64,000 nucleotides of DNA. It comes from Empedobacter brevis NBRC 14943 = ATCC 43319. Lineage in GTDB: Bacteria > Bacteroidota > Bacteroidia > Flavobacteriales > Weeksellaceae. The DNA is taken from contig NZ_KB908299.1 in NCBI RefSeq assembly GCF_000382425.1, positions 50,916 to 114,915 on the forward strand, written 5' to 3'. Below are positions 46,541 through 55,011 of the stretch, piece by piece; the first letter of the stretch is position 1; every line of letters begins with the position of its first letter. The notes beneath the pieces were generated by a model. It searched no databases and was not told the origin of the DNA. It was given only the letters and a program-made list of their open reading frames with translations. A program made the position numbers and the translations under genes.

Positions 46541-46846
46541 TTATTTGATGTATTTTTTTAATTGTTTAATTAAATCTTCTGGAAATAAAACACCACTGTA
46601 CTTCCATGTGAGTTGGTTATTCTGAAATAACATTAATGTTGGAACGCCCATAATTTGGAAAGTGGCATCAAAATGAATGGTATTCACTTTATCATCATCC
46701 ACATTAATTTTTTCAATATCCAACTGATTGTTAAATTCTTCTTTGACTTTATCCAATGATATATTCAATACAGCACATATGTTACATGTTGATGTATAAA
46801 AATTAATCAATATTGGTTTATTTTCTTTTATTCTATCAATGATCAT
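46541..46846 (-). CDS. Thioredoxin-family protein
   Basis: A 101-residue single-domain thioredoxin with CNIC active site (Cys21, Cys24) in 'FYTSTCNICAVLN' and the cis-proline motif 'GVPTLMLF'. No signal peptide, so cytoplasmic. First gene of the operon with two YeeE subunits, suggesting it reduces or receives sulfane sulfur delivered by them. Confidence 0.9.
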   Translation of the reverse strand: MIIDRIKENKPILINFYTSTCNICAVLNISLDKVKEEFNNQLDIEKINVDDDKVNTIHFDATFQIMGVPTLMLFQNNQLTWKYSGVLFPEDLIKQLKKYIK

Positions 46847-47089
46847 TTTCGTTTAATTTAGAAATAGGCCTAGGTCTATCATTTGTTGCTTTAAATTTAT
46901 TTTAGATTAGAATATTTTTGCGTTTTCACTTCTGTATAATGCAATTCATATTTGTATCTAATTCATTTAATTTGAATTCTAAAATATGCAAAGGAATATT
47001 GATTGAACCTTGATCATAGACTTTCACCTATTCATCTGTTGAGTGTATACCGATTTAATCGTTTAAATTCGTTTTTCATTATTTTGAAG

Positions 47090-47134
47090 CAAATTTATAA
47101 TCTATAAAATTGATAGATTGTAACTTTTGTTACC
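47090..47134 (-). promoter_or_regulatory. Operator plus -7 box for the thioredoxin-yeeE operon
   Basis: TGTAACTTTTGTTACC (47119-47134) is centred 33 bases upstream of a perfect -7 box TAAATTTG on the minus strand (47090-47097). Same arrangement as at 45417, 48697 and 50729. Confidence 0.7.
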
Positions 47135-47149
47135 TACTTCCTGAGGTAT

Positions 47150-47193
47150 AAAAGAACAAGCTATTTTTAATCAATAAAATAGCTTGTTCTTTT
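47150..47193 (-). terminator. Terminator of the secreted MBL-rhodanese gene
   Basis: A perfect 18-bp stem (47150-47167 with 47176-47193, core AACAAGCTATTTT) and an 8-base loop, 17 bases past the stop codon. The strongest terminator hairpin in the window. Confidence 0.9.
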
Positions 47194-47209
47194 GTATGAA
47201 TTATACTTT

Positions 47210-48676
47210 TTATTTTACTAACGGTAATTTTTTAGCTGTCCAATCGTTAATACTACCGCTATAATTTAAAATATTCGTGTAACCTAATTTTTCTAAAATA
47301 GAGTAGGCCATAGCTGAGCGTAAACCACTTTGACAATGGATAATAACAGGGTTATCTTTTTTTATTTTTGAGGTATTTTGTTCTAAAGAATTTAACGAAA
47401 TATTTTCAAACCCCTGAATATGTCCATTTTCGTATTCACTGATTGTGCGTACATCAATTAGTTGTACGTTGGCTTGTTTCATATATTTTTGAACATCTTC
47501 TGCTTGAATAATTTTTGAAGTTTTTAACCCTTTATATTCTTTTAGATCACTAATGTAACCATAGATATTATCAATTCCAATACGCATTAATTTTCGTGTT
47601 AAATCATCAATCTGATTTTCAGCTGCGACTAAAATTATTTGATTTTTATAATTTACCAAAGAACCTACAAATGTTGAGAATGATTTTCCTCCTTCGATAT
47701 GCAAACTACCCGGAACAAATCCTTTTTCTACACTATCTTTTTTACGGGCATCGATAACCAATAGATTGTTTTTAATTGCCTGTTCAAATTCAGTAATTGT
47801 TAATGGATTTAATTGTTGTTTTTTAATCATCAATGGACGCAGTTGTTTGTTCCATTGCTTCATTACAGCGAAATATTGAGGCGGTTCTGGTTGGCCTTCT
47901 AATATAAATTTTGTAAAAGCTTCTTTGTTATTTAATAATTGAAAGGCTGGGTTTGTTGCCATTTCTTGTTTTAATGTAGAGTGAGGAATGGTGCTTAAAC
48001 TCTTCCCACAAAATGATCCTGCTCCATGACCAGGCCATATCTCCGTAAATTGATCTAATTTTTTAAATTTATTTAAAGATTCAAATAATTGGTGTGCACC
48101 TTCATACTGAGATCCTACTTTTCCTACTGCTTTTTCCAATAAGTCAGGTCGACCGACATCCCCAACAAAAATAAAATCGCCTGTAATGGCTTTTGTAGGG
48201 ATAAGTTTTTGTTTGGCATCTTTTACTAAAAAGGTTAAACTTTCTGGCGTATGCCCGGGTGTATGCATTACTTCGATAATAACATTCCCTAAAGAAATGA
48301 TTTGTTTATCTTTAAGTGGTTGATGAGGAAATTGATATTGCCAATCTGATCCGCCTTCAGCAGAGAGTAAGAGATCAGCATTCGTTGCATGTGCTAATTC
48401 TTGTGCACCACTTAAAAAATCGGCATGAATATGAGTTTCGGTTACATATTTAATTGTTAAACTATGTTTTTTTGCATAGTCTAAGTAAGTGTCAATGTCC
48501 CTTTTAGGATCAATTATAATAGCTTCCTTATTTTCATTTGCAATAATGTAACTTGCTTGGGCCAATGTTTCATCAAATATTCGTTCAAATAATATATGTT
48601 GTGCTTTTAAGGCGGTAGAGGTTGTAAAAAAAATGCCTACCAATATGAATAGGAAAGTTTTAATATAATTGTTCAT
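47210..48676 (-). CDS. Exported MBL-fold/rhodanese protein (persulfide dioxygenase-like)
   Basis: A 488-residue protein with a Sec signal ('TSTALKAQ'). An ETHE1-type metallo-beta-lactamase domain follows ('ETHIHADFLSG', 'HTPGHTPES', 'GDVGRPDL', 'WPGHGAGSFCG'), then two rhodanese domains. The first has no catalytic Cys (its loop reads 'VAAENQ'); the second has 'IHCQSGLRSAMA' with Cys in place. By family it oxidises glutathione-type persulfides or moves sulfane sulfur. Export is unusual beside its cytoplasmic paralogue at 49289. It has its own operator and terminator. Confidence 0.88.
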   Translation of the reverse strand: MNNYIKTFLFILVGIFFTTSTALKAQHILFERIFDETLAQASYIIANENKEAIIIDPKRDIDTYLDYAKKHSLTIKYVTETHIHADFLSGAQELAHATNADLLLSAEGGSDWQYQFPHQPLKDKQIISLGNVIIEVMHTPGHTPESLTFLVKDAKQKLIPTKAITGDFIFVGDVGRPDLLEKAVGKVGSQYEGAHQLFESLNKFKKLDQFTEIWPGHGAGSFCGKSLSTIPHSTLKQEMATNPAFQLLNNKEAFTKFILEGQPEPPQYFAVMKQWNKQLRPLMIKKQQLNPLTITEFEQAIKNNLLVIDARKKDSVEKGFVPGSLHIEGGKSFSTFVGSLVNYKNQIILVAAENQIDDLTRKLMRIGIDNIYGYISDLKEYKGLKTSKIIQAEDVQKYMKQANVQLIDVRTISEYENGHIQGFENISLNSLEQNTSKIKKDNPVIIHCQSGLRSAMAYSILEKLGYTNILNYSGSINDWTAKKLPLVK

Positions 48677-48696
48677 TATAATTTAAATTTAATAAT

Positions 48697-48741
48697 CGAA
48701 TATAAGCATTTACTAGTCTGAAAAATGTAACATATGTTACA
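48697..48741 (-). promoter_or_regulatory. Operator plus -7 box for the exported MBL-rhodanese gene
   Basis: A perfect 16-base palindrome TGTAACATATGTTACA (48726-48741) is centred 33 bases upstream of TATATTCG (48697-48704, minus strand), one mismatch from TAnnTTTG. Best operator of the set. Confidence 0.72.
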
Positions 48742-48953
48742 AAAGGAGTGATGTTTTAAAGATACTTTTATACGTTTTAGGGAAATACTTTTAAAGTATG
48801 TAAGCTCAAGAATATAACTGGGGTAGGATCTACTTTTTAGAGTCTAACCCTTTCTTGATAGAAGAATTAAAAATGGATCGATAATAACACCTCTATTTTC
48901 AAATATGTTTTGGCTATTATAACTTCATGTTGTGTTATACAACAGAAAAATCT

Positions 48954-49280
48954 TTATTTTTCTGACTCATTTTTCAACGTTTTTACGTTTTGCCAAGTTC
49001 CACCATTGATTACATTTGTAAATCCATGTTGCTCTAAAATAGCTTTGGCTTGTTCACTTCTGTTACCACTTCTACAGAATACAACAATTGAATTATGATT
49101 CCTAAACTTTTGAAGTTGGTTTCCCACTTCATTCAATGGTATATTGATTGAACCTTTGACATGATTTTCAACGAATTCAGCAGGTGTTCTTACATCGACT
49201 AAAAAGGCATTATTATTAATACATGAAATTAATTTTTCGTTATTATTTCCTGAAAACATATTGATTAATTTTTTGAACAT
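48954..49280 (-). CDS. Single-domain rhodanese sulfurtransferase
   Basis: A 108-residue protein with the rhodanese signature 'LVDVRTPAEFVENHVKGSIN' and active-site loop 'FCRSGNRSEQA' with Cys69. Cytoplasmic. It carries sulfane sulfur as a Cys persulfide. It starts 8 bases after the stop of the MBL-rhodanese gene at 49289 and is in the same operon. Confidence 0.93.
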   Translation of the reverse strand: MFKKLINMFSGNNNEKLISCINNNAFLVDVRTPAEFVENHVKGSINIPLNEVGNQLQKFRNHNSIVVFCRSGNRSEQAKAILEQHGFTNVINGGTWQNVKTLKNESEK

Positions 49281-49288
49281 GATTATAA

Positions 49289-50701
49289 TTATTTTAAAAT
49301 TTTACTTTGACATACGAAATCTGTTTTTGGAATAGACGTTTGAGCAATAGCATCAAATCCACCTTCAATTTCTGTAAAGTTTCGATATCCGCGTGCTTGT
49401 AAAATACTTGCTGCAATCATACTTCTGTATCCTCCTGCACAATGTAAATAAAAATGTTTTGTTGGATCAATACCATTGATCCAATCATTGATAGAAGCTA
49501 ATGGTTTGCTATAGGCGTCATTTATATGTTCTGTGGCATATTCTGTTTCTTTGCGAACGTCAACTATTACAACCTCTTTGCCCTTGATTTCTTCAGCGAG
49601 TTGAGAAGCTGTGATACGATTAACAACATCTATTTCTTTCTCAGCATCAATCCATGCTTGAAATCCTCCCTCTAGATGACCTAATACATGATCAAAACCT
49701 ACACGGCTTAATCGTGTAACAGCTTCCTCTTCTTCTTCTTGGTCTGTGATTAGTAAAATAGGTTGATTAACATCGACAATCATAGCTCCAACCCAAGGTG
49801 CAAAATCTCCTTTTAATCCAATGTTAATGGATTGTGGAATAAACCCTTTTGCGAAATCAATATTTGAGCGTGTATCTAAAATTAAAGCAGTACTTTGTTC
49901 TGCTCTATTTTCAAATTCCTCAATACTTAGCGCTTTCATTCCTTGGGATAAAACATGATCAAAACTTTCGTATCCTTTTTTATTCATAGCTACATTCATT
50001 CCAAAATAGGCAGGAGGAGGCAATAAGCCATCTGTTACAGCTTCTATAAATGCTTCTTTCGATGGTTGATTTAAAGCATAGTTTACTTTCTTTTGATTAC
50101 CTAATGTATCAACTGTCTCTTTCATCATATTTTTACCACAAGCAGAACCTGCTCCATGCGCTGGATAAACCATAATATCATCTGGTAAAGAGAGAATTTT
50201 AGTATACAAACTATTGTATAATAATCCAGCTAAATCTTCTTGCGTCATATTGGCTGCTTTTTGTGCTAAATCTGGACGACCAACATCACCAAGGAATAAT
50301 GTATCACCGCTGAAAAGAGCTATTTCTTTTCCGTTTTCATCAAATAATAAATAAGAAGTACTTTCTAAGGTATGACCAGGTGTATGCAAGACTTTAATCC
50401 TTATTGCTCCAATTTCGAAGAGTTGATTGTCTTCTGCTATAATCGCATCAAATAATGGATTAGCTGTAGGCCCATAAACAATAGGGGCATTTGTTTTTTG
50501 ACTCAAATCAACGTGACCGCTTACAAAATCGGCATGGAAATGTGTTTCGAAAATATATTTTAATTGTACGCCATCTTTTTCTAAACGATCAATATAAGGT
50601 TGCGTTTCACGTAATGGATCTATTATTGCTCCTTCACCATTACTTTCTATATAATAGGTACCTTGTGCTAAACACCCTGTATATATTTGTTCTATTTTCA
50701 T
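49289..50701 (-). CDS. Cytoplasmic MBL-fold/rhodanese protein (persulfide dioxygenase-like)
   Basis: Start at the ATG at 50701 ('KIEQIYTGCLAQGTYYIES'); an in-frame ATG at 50731 falls beside the -7 box and is unlikely. The 470-residue protein has an ETHE1-like MBL domain ('ETHFHADFVSGH', 'HTPGHTLES', 'GDVGRPDL', 'YPAHGAGSACG') and two rhodanese domains. The first lacks Cys ('ITDQEEEEE'); the second is active ('LHCAGGYRSM'). It probably converts persulfide to sulfite plus thiol, feeding the rhodanese and the TauE exporter. First gene of a two-gene operon. Confidence 0.9.
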   Translation of the reverse strand: MKIEQIYTGCLAQGTYYIESNGEGAIIDPLRETQPYIDRLEKDGVQLKYIFETHFHADFVSGHVDLSQKTNAPIVYGPTANPLFDAIIAEDNQLFEIGAIRIKVLHTPGHTLESTSYLLFDENGKEIALFSGDTLFLGDVGRPDLAQKAANMTQEDLAGLLYNSLYTKILSLPDDIMVYPAHGAGSACGKNMMKETVDTLGNQKKVNYALNQPSKEAFIEAVTDGLLPPPAYFGMNVAMNKKGYESFDHVLSQGMKALSIEEFENRAEQSTALILDTRSNIDFAKGFIPQSINIGLKGDFAPWVGAMIVDVNQPILLITDQEEEEEAVTRLSRVGFDHVLGHLEGGFQAWIDAEKEIDVVNRITASQLAEEIKGKEVVIVDVRKETEYATEHINDAYSKPLASINDWINGIDPTKHFYLHCAGGYRSMIAASILQARGYRNFTEIEGGFDAIAQTSIPKTDFVCQSKILK

Positions 50702-50728
50702 AATTATATAGTTTCTATTTTGATAGAA

Positions 50729-50773
50729 CAAATTTCATAATAAAATTTAATTCAGTTTGTTACATAGGTTACA
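50729..50773 (-). promoter_or_regulatory. Operator plus -7 box for the MBL-rhodanese/rhodanese operon
   Basis: On the minus strand TGTAACCTATGTAACA (50758-50773) is centred 33 bases upstream of GAAATTTG (50729-50736). Fourth instance of the shared architecture. Confidence 0.65.
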
Positions 50774-50997
50774 ATGCAATCTGTTGTTTTTTAAGCAGGA
50801 TAAAAGCATCCTTTTCCTCAAAAAATATTTATTCAAAAATAGAGGCAACTAATTCTTAATTGGATGAATTAACACTTAATATTTGTATAATAATATACTT
50901 TTATATGTTTTTAATATATAAATATAGTATACATTTGTACTATTATTAAGGTTTGAAATAATATATTAAAAATAGGATTAGCCATAAAATAAATAAA

Positions 50998-52026
50998 TTG
51001 AGTAAAAAAGGATTATTATTAGTGAATTTAGGATCTCCTAAATCTACATCAGTAAATGATGTAAAAGAATATCTTGGAGAGTTTCTAATGGATGAAAGAG
51101 TTATTGACTATAATTGGATTTTGAGATCTCTTTTAGTGAAAGGAATTATTCTGAATACAAGACCGTCAAAGTCTGCGGAAGCTTATCAAAAAATTTGGAC
51201 AGATGCGGGATCTCCTTTAATAGTAGTTACTGAAAAAATAAAAAATAAATTACAAAATATTATTGATATTCCTGTTGAAATAGGAATGAGATATGCTGAG
51301 CCCAGTATAGAACACGGAATTTCAAAACTAGTTGAGCAAGGTGTAGACAAAATTGTATTATTTCCATTGTATCCTCAATATGCTATGAGTACAACAGAAT
51401 CTGTTATTATAAAGGCAGAAAAAGTTAGAAAAGAGAAATTTCCATTTGTTAAAATAAATTATATTGAACCGTTTTATAAAAAAGATATATATATAAATTG
51501 TCTTGTAGAAAGTATAAGAGATAAGTTTTCAAATGATTTTGATGGGTTGTTATTTTCTTATCATGGTATCCCGGAAAGGCATATTTACAAAACAGATCCT
51601 ACAAATACTTGTAATTTAAGCGATTGTTGTGACAGAGAATTTAATCCAAGTCATCAATTCTGTTATCGACATCAATGTTTTGAGACAACAAATAAAGTGA
51701 TAGAAAAATTAAATTTATCTCGCGAAAAAACGATTGTTTCGTTTCAATCGAGATTAGGAAAAGATAAATGGATTGAGCCTTATACAGATTCTACTCTAAA
51801 AGCATTGCCATCAAAAGGAATTAAAAGATTAGCAGTTGTTTGTCCTGCATTTGTATCAGACTGTTTGGAAACTTTAGAGGAAATAGCTATGGAAGGAAAA
51901 GAAATATTTCTTGATAATGGGGGTGAAACTTATGAATATATTCCATGTCTAAACGATAATGATTCATGGGTACACGTAATCAAGACTTTATGTGAGGAAA
52001 AAATAGATGATTTTTATTTATTATAA
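50998..52026 (+). CDS. hemH: Ferrochelatase
   Basis: A 342-residue protein with TTG start ('SKKGLLLVNLGSPKSTSVND'); no in-frame ATG is available before the conserved N-terminus. It has the ferrochelatase signature 'LLFSYHGIPERHI' with the metal-binding His, and 'FVSDCLETLEEIAMEG' with the catalytic Glu region. A Cys-rich insert ('CNLSDCCDREF', 'CYRHQC') is common in this group. It inserts Fe(II) into protoporphyrin to make haem. Single gene; it has no copy of the sulfur-cluster operator. Confidence 0.94.
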   Translation: MSKKGLLLVNLGSPKSTSVNDVKEYLGEFLMDERVIDYNWILRSLLVKGIILNTRPSKSAEAYQKIWTDAGSPLIVVTEKIKNKLQNIIDIPVEIGMRYAEPSIEHGISKLVEQGVDKIVLFPLYPQYAMSTTESVIIKAEKVRKEKFPFVKINYIEPFYKKDIYINCLVESIRDKFSNDFDGLLFSYHGIPERHIYKTDPTNTCNLSDCCDREFNPSHQFCYRHQCFETTNKVIEKLNLSREKTIVSFQSRLGKDKWIEPYTDSTLKALPSKGIKRLAVVCPAFVSDCLETLEEIAMEGKEIFLDNGGETYEYIPCLNDNDSWVHVIKTLCEEKIDDFYLL

Positions 52027-52418
52027 TCTGTAGACATTCAACAATTTATAGCTACTAAATATACATGTTAAACAGTGATTAGTACAAATTTTTGAAGATG
52101 TTTCAACACTTTTAAATATTAAAGTTTAAAAATGCTATGAAGCTGGTAGATTAAAATTTTGTATATAAGATTTCGTACAGTACTTTACTTTCTATAGAGA
52201 GGAGGAGGTTAAATGCAATATTTTGTTCATTCGATTAGTTTTATGAATACAGAGAACAAATGAATAAAATTGTTTAAGGAAATTGGAACGAATTAAAGCA
52301 CATTTTTATTTTAATTAACTGTGAGAAATGAAAATAAGAAAAGAATGGTTCTGTTAAAAAAGAAATTTATAAGAGAACCATATTCATTTTTTACAAAACC
52401 ATAATTATATCATTACTT
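52027..52418. other. Intergenic region with a terminator-like hairpin
   Basis: About 390 AT-rich bases. TGGTTCT (52346-52352) and AGAACCA (52374-52380) form a short inverted repeat that could end the minus-strand MBL gene. Nothing else recognised. Confidence 0.4.
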
Positions 52419-53105
52419 TTAATTATCAACAACATTATATTTGGAAACAAATTGTTCAAATTTTCGGTCTTTATTTATCAGGATTGGACCGTGACCAAAA
52501 CATATAATAGCAGGATTCAATTTTGATAACTTATGCAATGATTTGATATTAAGCTGCTGATCCGATGTGAAGATGCTTGGAGGAAGCTGTAAGCCGGTCA
52601 CTGTCGTTAGCAGGTTCATATTTGTCGCAACATCTCCGATTATTAATACACCATCTCGTTCGCGAAATAAAGAAATATGACCAGTTGAATGCCCGGGAGT
52701 CTCTATTACCTTAAAATCTCCAATCTTATCATTTTCGACAATTGTTTGTTCAACTTTATGTCCTTGACCTGCCCAATATTTTTTCTGTAACTTTGCTATC
52801 CAATGTTGAGGAGTTGGGTAATCATGGGTTACCATCCCTGTTTCGGTTTTAAAAACTTCGCCAGGGTGACAGAGTAAGGGTAGTTGAAATTCAGAGCATA
52901 TCTGATCACTACAGCCTTGATGATCAGCATGAGCATGAGTCAGCAAATGTTTGTGAACAGTTATTTTTTGTAAAACTTTTTTAATCATGGTGTATGAATT
53001 TCGTATTCCTGAATCTACCAAAACACCTTCTATAATATAACAGTTAATACCATTTCGTGGCATCAGTGAAATCTGAAATACCTCGGGAGCAATTTGACGT
53101 AACAT
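52419..53105 (-). CDS. MBL-fold metallohydrolase
   Basis: A 228-residue protein with the metal motif 'LTHAHADHQGCSD', 'IETPGHSTGHIS' and 'ICFGHGPIL'. The family includes glyoxalase II-like and quorum-quenching enzymes; the substrate is unknown. Cytoplasmic. It lies 52 bases downstream of a Crp/Fnr regulator gene on the same strand, so the two are probably co-transcribed. Confidence 0.85.
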   Translation of the reverse strand: MLRQIAPEVFQISLMPRNGINCYIIEGVLVDSGIRNSYTMIKKVLQKITVHKHLLTHAHADHQGCSDQICSEFQLPLLCHPGEVFKTETGMVTHDYPTPQHWIAKLQKKYWAGQGHKVEQTIVENDKIGDFKVIETPGHSTGHISLFRERDGVLIIGDVATNMNLLTTVTGLQLPPSIFTSDQQLNIKSLHKLSKLNPAIICFGHGPILINKDRKFEQFVSKYNVVDN

Positions 53106-53157
53106 AATTTTTTTTCAAAACTATATTGTTCACGAGAACTATATAAGGACATTTGTC

Positions 53158-53745
53158 CTATAATACGTTAGATTTGTATAGTTGTCTTTTTGCTCGTGTA
53201 AGAGATCGCTGTGTGATACCCAAATACGATGCAAGATCCTGAGTCGTTGTACGTTTTATCAGCATTGGTTCGTTAGATAGGATGTGAAGGTATTTTTCCG
53301 CAGCAGATTTATTATTGTAATTCAGAAGATAACGTTCTTTTTGATTAAACTCTTGCTCAATTACTAATTTTATAACTCCATTCCAAGCATCTAGATGATT
53401 AAGTATATGCTGATAATCCTGGTAAGTTATTGTATAGATTATGCTATCTTCTATAGTTCTGATACTTTTTCTAGACTTTTCTTGCTTTACAAACTCAGGA
53501 AATGAAGTGATAAATTCATTTTCAAATTTAAAGCAGGTTATATTTTCCTTTCCGTCTTTATCACTAGCGTATGCTTTTACTGCACCATTTGAGATAAAAC
53601 CAATATGACGACAGATTTCATTTTCACGAATTAAGAAATCACCTTTTTTTAAATGGATCTTGTTGAAGAACTTCATAGAAAAGTTAATTTCTTCAGCTAG
53701 TAATTCTCCTGTTGACGATAAATAATTTTCGAATACGTTGGTCAT
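53158..53745 (-). CDS. Crp/Fnr family transcriptional regulator
   Basis: A 195-residue protein with an N-terminal cyclic-nucleotide-binding-type beta roll ('KIHLKKGDFLIRENEICRHI') and a C-terminal winged HTH ('TTQDLASYLGITQRSLTRAK'). No FNR-type Cys cluster. Such proteins bind dyads of the TGT-N10-ACA kind, so it is a candidate for the operators at 45446, 47119, 48726 and 50758. Upstream of its start lies an imperfect palindrome that could be autoregulatory. Confidence 0.9.
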   Translation of the reverse strand: MTNVFENYLSSTGELLAEEINFSMKFFNKIHLKKGDFLIRENEICRHIGFISNGAVKAYASDKDGKENITCFKFENEFITSFPEFVKQEKSRKSIRTIEDSIIYTITYQDYQHILNHLDAWNGVIKLVIEQEFNQKERYLLNYNNKSAAEKYLHILSNEPMLIKRTTTQDLASYLGITQRSLTRAKRQLYKSNVL

Positions 53746-53784
53746 TGCACAATCCTTTGATTCATTGATATTCTGCTAAACTGT

Positions 53785-53804
53785 CTTTGCATGACATGCC
53801 AAAG
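53785..53804 (-). promoter_or_regulatory. Imperfect palindrome upstream of the Crp/Fnr gene
   Basis: CTTTGCATGACATGCCAAAG reads as a dyad with one extra base on one side, 40 bases before the regulator start. Possible autoregulatory site; it differs from the sulfur-cluster operator. Confidence 0.3.
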
Positions 53805-53936
53805 AACATTCAAAACTAGCAAAAACAGTGTATACTTCACTTAATTAGTACGTTTAAATAGTACGTTTAAATTTACACTAATCTCTAGATTAGTAAATAT
53901 ATAACGGCAGATAACGATGAATAGTGTGTAATAAAA

Positions 53937-54262
53937 AAGCGATAAACTTATAAAGGATATCGCTTGTTAATTCGTTATATGTTTGATTATAAATGTTTTT
54001 TGTTACTTCCCGATACAGAAAGTAATAAACCTTCTGTTTATGAGGGGTATAGAGTAGCGAGGTGTAGTGATATTTATTAAATAATTTAACATATTATAGT
54101 AAAATATCCATACTAATTTTATAAAAATAATTAGATTTATTAATTAAATAATAGATATGAGATATATAATTTTCATTTTTCTGCTTTTCACAACTGTAGT
54201 TGGTGCACAATTCAATTCAGAATATTATATCAATCACTCGAATGATACTATAAAAGGGGAAG
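53937..54262. repeat. Direct repeat flanking the hip module, left copy
   Basis: From a hairpin (AAGCGATA/TATCGCTT) through 'TTTTTTGTTACTTCCCGATA', an AT-rich promoter region and the first ~35 codons of the secreted protein at 54157. It matches 57175-57496 with scattered substitutions and small indels. Confidence 0.88.
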
Positions 54263-54666
54263 TAATGGGATATAATTCTAATGTTGTTCACTTTTTTGTG
54301 AATAACGATATAATTAAATTAAAACCAAAGGATATACAATCTTTTGTAGTAAATGAAGATGATAAAAAAGTGAAATATGTTACTTTAAAAAATAATAAAA
54401 ATAATTTTTATGAAGAAGCAGTTGTTGGACCTCTGTCTCATTATTATTTAAGAACTGTTAATCGTTATTACAATGAAAAACTAGTCTATTCTTTACTTGT
54501 AAAAAATGATGAAATAGTATATGTTAACGCATCAAATTCGAAAAAAAGAATAGCTAAACTAATAAGTGATTGTCCACAATTACTAAAAGAATGGACGGAA
54601 ACTGATAAGTATCCTGATTATGATATTATTAAAATTACCGAAGCTTATAATGAATGTAAACGATGA
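54157..54666 (+). CDS. Small secreted protein of unknown function
   Basis: A 169-residue protein with signal peptide (MRYIIFIFLLFTTVVGAQ). The mature part starts 'FNSEYYINHSNDTIKGEV' and is strand-rich, a pattern seen in flavobacterial periplasmic proteins of unknown function. Its promoter region and first third lie in a direct repeat; the second copy (57391-57498) is broken by a stop codon. It ends 8 bases before the first hip operator. Confidence 0.65.
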   Translation: MRYIIFIFLLFTTVVGAQFNSEYYINHSNDTIKGEVMGYNSNVVHFFVNNDIIKLKPKDIQSFVVNEDDKKVKYVTLKNNKNNFYEEAVVGPLSHYYLRTVNRYYNEKLVYSLLVKNDEIVYVNASNSKKRIAKLISDCPQLLKEWTETDKYPDYDIIKITEAYNECKR

Positions 54667-54673
54667 TTTATTC

Positions 54674-54691
54674 AGTGCATTATATAGCACT
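54674..54691 (+). promoter_or_regulatory. HipB-type operator O1
   Basis: AGTGCATTATATAGCACT, an imperfect dyad with AGTGC/GCACT arms, 61 bases upstream of O2. Confidence 0.6.
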
Positions 54692-54734
54692 AATTGGTGC
54701 CGATTATATTCAAAACTTATATTAAATCCTAAAA

Positions 54735-54752
54735 AGTGCATTTAGTTGCACT
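54735..54752 (+). promoter_or_regulatory. HipB-type operator O2
   Basis: AGTGCATTTAGTTGCACT, the best dyad of the three (AGTGCA/TGCACT arms). It ends 4 bases before the TTG -33 box. Confidence 0.68.
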
Positions 54753-54756
54753 TTCC

Positions 54757-54787
54757 TTGTTTTATATTAGATTTATTCCTAAATTTA
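54757..54787 (+). promoter_or_regulatory. Promoter of the hip operon
   Basis: TTG (54757-54759), 20 bases, then TAAATTTA (54780-54787). It is squeezed between operators O2 and O3, so bound antitoxin would block it. Initiation is expected at the edge of O3, leaving a very short leader. Confidence 0.55.
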
Positions 54788-54794
54788 CTATAAA

Positions 54795-54812
54795 AGTGCA
54801 ATATATGACACT
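54795..54812 (+). promoter_or_regulatory. HipB-type operator O3, overlapping the start codon
   Basis: AGTGCAATATATGACACT, with one arm imperfect, 60 bases after O2. It contains the ATG of the antitoxin gene (54805-54807). Confidence 0.58.
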
Positions 54813-55011
54813 ATTATTAATTGAACAGATAAAAGAACGTCGTAAAGTTTTAGATATTACACAAGAAACATTAGCTGAAATTTCGGGTGTTGGATTACGA
54901 ACACTAAAACAGTTTGAAAGTGGTAAAGGTAATCCAACGTTAGAAACATTACAAAAGTTATGTGATGCATTAGGATTAGAAATTAGATTAGAGATTAAAA
55001 CGATTGAATAA
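54805..55011 (+). CDS. HipB-like HTH antitoxin
   Basis: The ATG at 54805 is chosen; an upstream in-frame TTG at 54736 would place 23 residues across the promoter. The 68-residue XRE-type HTH ('ITQETLAEISGVGLRTLKQF', 'GNPTLETLQKLCDALGLEI') would bind the AGTGCA dyads and repress the operon. Its stop overlaps the ATG of the next gene by one base. Confidence 0.85.
   Translation: MTLLLIEQIKERRKVLDITQETLAEISGVGLRTLKQFESGKGNPTLETLQKLCDALGLEIRLEIKTIE

Larger units (their letters stand above)
46847..47209. other. Intergenic region holding a long leader, operator and terminator
   Basis: Between the thioredoxin gene and the MBL-rhodanese gene lie the promoter/operator (47090-47134) and the downstream gene's terminator (47150-47193). 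The leader of the thioredoxin operon would be about 235 bases; no coding frame or known riboswitch is recognised in it. Confidence 0.5.
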
